Shown here: positions 5,849 to 7,458 of the stretch, piece after piece
Layout of the letters: each line of letters starts with the position of its first letter
Numbering within the stretch: the stretch's first letter is position 1
Source of the DNA: Bacillota bacterium
Lineage (GTDB): Bacteria; Bacillota; Sulfobacillia; JAJZYS01; JAJYTV01
Length of the DNA stretch: 7,458 bases
Assembly (NCBI GenBank): GCA_021806845.1
Contig: JAKAPV010000148.1
Location: forward strand, 1-7,458
Direction: 5' to 3'
Position numbers and translations under genes: made by a program
Notes under the pieces: model-generated
What the model saw: the letters and a program-made list of their open reading frames with translations, nothing else
Told to the model about the DNA's origin: nothing
Databases searched by the model: none

Positions 5849-7222
5849 TTGGCCGAAGCCTACGACTTGCTGCAAGAATTGCTCGAGGCGGGCAGCCCGC
5901 CCGGGTTCGTCGAGACCTGCCGAGACCTGCGCGACAGCATGCTCTTCTACGACCGCGAGGTCTTGATCGGCGCCTACACGGGCGCCCTGGAGGGGCTCGC
6001 GTTCAACGTGCTGCTGGATGCGGCGATCGGCCAGCCGGAGACGTTCCCGACCGCGACTGAGCGCGTGCGCGATTTCATCCGCGCGCTGCCGGACAATCTC
6101 GACCTGCGCGAGTTTCCGATGGATGTGCAGTCGCTGGCGGAGCGCTTCCTCGAAACCGGCGGACGCTCGCTGTATGAGGCGTTTCCCGCGTGGGTCGCGG
6201 CACTGCACGTCTACCAGTCTGGTGAGTACTCCGATGATGACGACATCGACCGGCTACTCGCGGAAGCGCGCTACCAGGCCGAACTCGGCAACGAGAGCCA
6301 GGCGCTCGCCCGCATCGGCAGGGTGGGCGCGCTCGCGCTCACGGGCCGCCGCGTGCGCCCGGTCTGGGGCCGGATCGCAGGACCGCTCGAGCCGTGGCTG
6401 CACGGACTCTACACAGCGGTCGAGGCTGTCGCCAATCACGAGCGGCTTACGTACCCGCTGCGGCCGATCGGCGAGGAGCGCTTGCGCCGCAGCGCACGGG
6501 GCGTCGTGCGAGACCTCTCGCTGCGCCGGCGCTACGACGAACCCGCGAGCGACGTCTGGCGCGATCACGACGACGTCGATCGCTTCTATAGCGAAGTGAT
6601 CAGCGGCCGCGACCGCCTGTCGGAAGCAGCGTATGCGGTCGTGCAGGCGCAAGGAGTAACTCTGCTGCCGGTGCTGCTGACAATGGTCGGCGCACGCGAA
6701 CTGCGCGATGACGAACAAAGCCGCGAACATCTCGCGCCTGTTCGGGCGCTCGATGCGCTGGTCGCGCTGCACGCGGCCGAGGCCGTGCCGATGCTGCTGC
6801 GCATCGTGGCGGAGGTCGATCCGCAGGACGAGCTGTTCACGGCGGCGCAGACGGGCCTCGTGAAGCTCGGATCGGCCGCGGCGCCGCAGGTGCTATCGTT
6901 CGCCAGCGGCGAGGCGGACGCAGAGACGGCCATCTACCTTTCGGAAGTGCTCTCGCGCATGGACAAGAATGAGCGCGTCTTCCGCTTCCTTACGTCGCTT
7001 TTCCGCAAGACATCGTGGTGGGAAGGCAAGGGTGCGCTCGTGCGCGCGCTCGCTGACTACGGAGACACGCGCGCGCTTCCTCTATTGCGCGATGCCCTGC
7101 GCAACCTTGACCAGCGCGACTCTCGGCAGTCTGAACTTTTGCGCGAGGCGATCGGCAGCCTGTCGCGCCGCGCGGAGCGGCCGAAGATGTCGCCGCGCGG
7201 GCGGCGCATGCGCCGGCAATAG
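5849..7222 (+). CDS. HEAT-repeat-like protein of unknown function
   Basis: I do not recognise a named family for this 457-residue protein. It appears almost wholly alpha-helical with no signal peptide or membrane segment, so it is probably cytoplasmic. Residues from about 296 look like HEAT or PBS-lyase-type repeats: PVRALDALVALHAAEAVPMLLRIV (297-320), a copy around 329-353 (GLVKLGSAAAPQVLSFAS), a divergent copy near 356-385 and GALVRALADYGDTRALPLLRDAL (395-417). An acidic patch (SDDDDID) is at 128-134, and the last 18 residues are strongly basic (RRAERPKMSPRGRRMRRQ), which could touch nucleic acid. HEAT arrays normally serve as protein-binding scaffolds. The start is TTG at 5849, with a G-rich ribosome binding site at 5832-5840 and 8-nt spacing, 21 bp after the SCP2-like gene. 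The stop is only 23 bp before the -35 box of the first rrn promoter, with no terminator visible. Confidence 0.75.
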   Translation: MAEAYDLLQELLEAGSPPGFVETCRDLRDSMLFYDREVLIGAYTGALEGLAFNVLLDAAIGQPETFPTATERVRDFIRALPDNLDLREFPMDVQSLAERFLETGGRSLYEAFPAWVAALHVYQSGEYSDDDDIDRLLAEARYQAELGNESQALARIGRVGALALTGRRVRPVWGRIAGPLEPWLHGLYTAVEAVANHERLTYPLRPIGEERLRRSARGVVRDLSLRRRYDEPASDVWRDHDDVDRFYSEVISGRDRLSEAAYAVVQAQGVTLLPVLLTMVGARELRDDEQSREHLAPVRALDALVALHAAEAVPMLLRIVAEVDPQDELFTAAQTGLVKLGSAAAPQVLSFASGEADAETAIYLSEVLSRMDKNERVFRFLTSLFRKTSWWEGKGALVRALADYGDTRALPLLRDALRNLDQRDSRQSELLREAIGSLSRRAERPKMSPRGRRMRRQ

Positions 7223-7245
7223 CGTCGCGAGCCAAATCATTCCTG

Positions 7246-7274
7246 TTGCGGCGCCTTGAATGCGGTAGTATAGT
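7246..7274 (+). promoter_or_regulatory. rRNA operon promoter P1 (upstream of two)
   Basis: TTGCGG at 7246-7251 and TATAGT at 7269-7274 are spaced by 17 bp. The -10 box matches the consensus in five of six positions and the -35 in three. The phased alternatives TAGTAT at 7266-7271 and 7271-7276 overlap the same AT-rich patch, so the exact register is uncertain. Transcription would start near 7281, inside the first copy of the duplicated element. Tandem promoters are usual for Firmicutes rrn operons. Confidence 0.6.
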
Positions 7275-7278
7275 ATCT

Positions 7279-7298
7279 CTTGCCGCCGCGAAAGCGGG
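7279..7298 (+). repeat. Duplicated start-site element, copy 1 (hairpin with GAAA loop)
   Basis: This 20-bp element begins CTTGCCGC and recurs at 7389-7408 with one difference, exactly 110 bp downstream. Its 3' half, CCGC-GAAA-GCGG at 7286-7297, is a perfect 4-bp GC stem closed by a GNRA tetraloop. It starts five bases after the P1 -10 box, so it would form the extreme 5' end of the P1 transcript. Confidence 0.75.
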
Positions 7299-7343
7299 CT
7301 CGGCCACAGGGCTCCGCGCCTTGTGCTTCTGCCCGGCATGGTT

Positions 7344-7363
7344 TCAACTGCCAGTTGACTGGC
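7344..7363. repeat. Overlapping dyads across the P2 -35 box
   Basis: TCAACT-GCC-AGTTGA at 7344-7358 has 6-bp arms, and GCCAG-TTGA-CTGGC at 7350-7363 has 5-bp arms. Both overlap the -35 hexamer TTGACT (7355-7360). They could be a protein-binding site for control of P2, or alternative hairpins in the transcript from P1. Confidence 0.45.
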
Positions 7364-7383
7364 GGGGATCATGCGAGTAGAAT
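7355..7383 (+). promoter_or_regulatory. rRNA operon promoter P2 (downstream of two)
   Basis: TTGACT at 7355-7360 and TAGAAT at 7378-7383 are separated by 17 bp, each matching the consensus in five of six positions. Transcription should start near 7390, within the second copy of the duplicated element. Of the two, this has the stronger core sequence. Confidence 0.82.
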
Positions 7384-7388
7384 GACTA

Positions 7389-7408
7389 CTTGCCGCCGCG
7401 AGAGCGGG
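7389..7408 (+). repeat. Duplicated start-site element, copy 2 (hairpin with GAGA loop)
   Basis: This copy is identical to 7279-7298 except for one A-to-G change at 7402. The change lies in the loop, turning CCGC-GAAA-GCGG into CCGC-GAGA-GCGG (7396-7407), still a GNRA tetraloop. It starts six bases after the P2 -10 box. Confidence 0.75.
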
Positions 7409-7458
7409 GCGCAAGCCGGAGTAGTCCGGCTCGGTCTTTGAAAACCGAACAGCAGAGA
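7390..7458 (+). promoter_or_regulatory. rRNA operon leader with boxA-like antitermination signal (continues beyond window)
   Basis: After the P2 start the leader holds three compact structures: the GAGA hairpin, GCCGGA-GTAG-TCCGGC at 7415-7430, and TCGGT...ACCGA at 7431-7448. The last contains GTCTTTGAAAAC (7434-7445), which resembles the boxA antitermination site (TGCTCTTT...) and the conserved phrase found before 16S rRNA in many Firmicutes. BoxA recruits NusB and the S10 protein (NusE) so that RNA polymerase reads through the non-coding operon. Mature 16S rRNA is not reached before the window ends. Confidence 0.8.

Noticed and set aside
5183..6208. 341-codon minus-strand open frame over three plus-strand genes
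   Set aside because: It spans gene junctions of a tight operon and its translation looks like reverse-frame GC-rich sequence.
7256..7276. TTGAAT with TAGTAT as the rrn P1 promoter
   Set aside because: The hexamers are 9 bp apart, far too close; TTGCGG with TATAGT at 17 bp is a better reading.

Overview
The window is a GC-rich chromosomal housekeeping segment from a bacterium, most likely a high-GC member of the Bacillota (Firmicutes). The evidence is strong Shine-Dalgarno sequences ahead of nearly every gene, a greA-lysS pair, and a right edge that looks like the promoter and leader of a ribosomal RNA operon, with the phrase GTCTTTGAAAAC that is typical of Firmicutes rrn leaders. Bacillus subtilis also has an rrn operon directly after lysS. 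A Symbiobacterium-, Thermaerobacter- or Limnochordia-like host would fit the base composition, but the genus cannot be fixed from this sequence alone.

Layout. Positions 1-98 are a short edge that may hold the tail of an upstream gene. Positions 99-1034 (+) encode a metallo-beta-lactamase-fold hydrolase with a C-terminal winged-helix-like tail. Positions 1031-1702 (-) encode a second, different metallo-beta-lactamase-fold protein of the UPF0173 type. The two genes converge, and their stop codons share the tetramer CTAG. A divergent intergenic region (1703-1886) follows, then a helix-turn-helix protein of unknown target (1887-2453, +).

A perfect-consensus promoter (TTGACA, 17 bp, TATAAT), whose -35 box contains the stop codon of the helix-turn-helix gene, starts a roughly 90-nt leader and then a tight five-gene run: greA (transcript cleavage factor), lysS (lysyl-tRNA synthetase), a gene of the family usually labelled quinate 5-dehydrogenase, a single-domain SCP2-like protein and a HEAT-repeat-like protein. 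Gene junctions are abutting, overlapping or at most 21 bp apart, so this looks like one operon. I see no terminator at its end. It runs directly into two tandem rrn promoters (7246-7274 and 7355-7383), and the window stops inside the rrn leader before mature 16S rRNA.

The theme is growth and gene expression: RNA polymerase rescue (GreA), tRNA charging (LysS) and rRNA synthesis stand next to each other, with three poorly understood genes between lysS and the rRNA operon. The most interesting non-coding signals are the greA leader, which can be drawn as a terminator-like hairpin plus U-run or as an alternative fold that covers the ribosome binding site, and a near-identical 20-bp element placed at the transcription start of both rrn promoters, each copy folding into a GNRA-type tetraloop hairpin. 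Only one of the eight genes starts with ATG; five start with TTG and two with GTG. I see no mobile element, CRISPR array, tRNA or clearly new multi-gene defence system.
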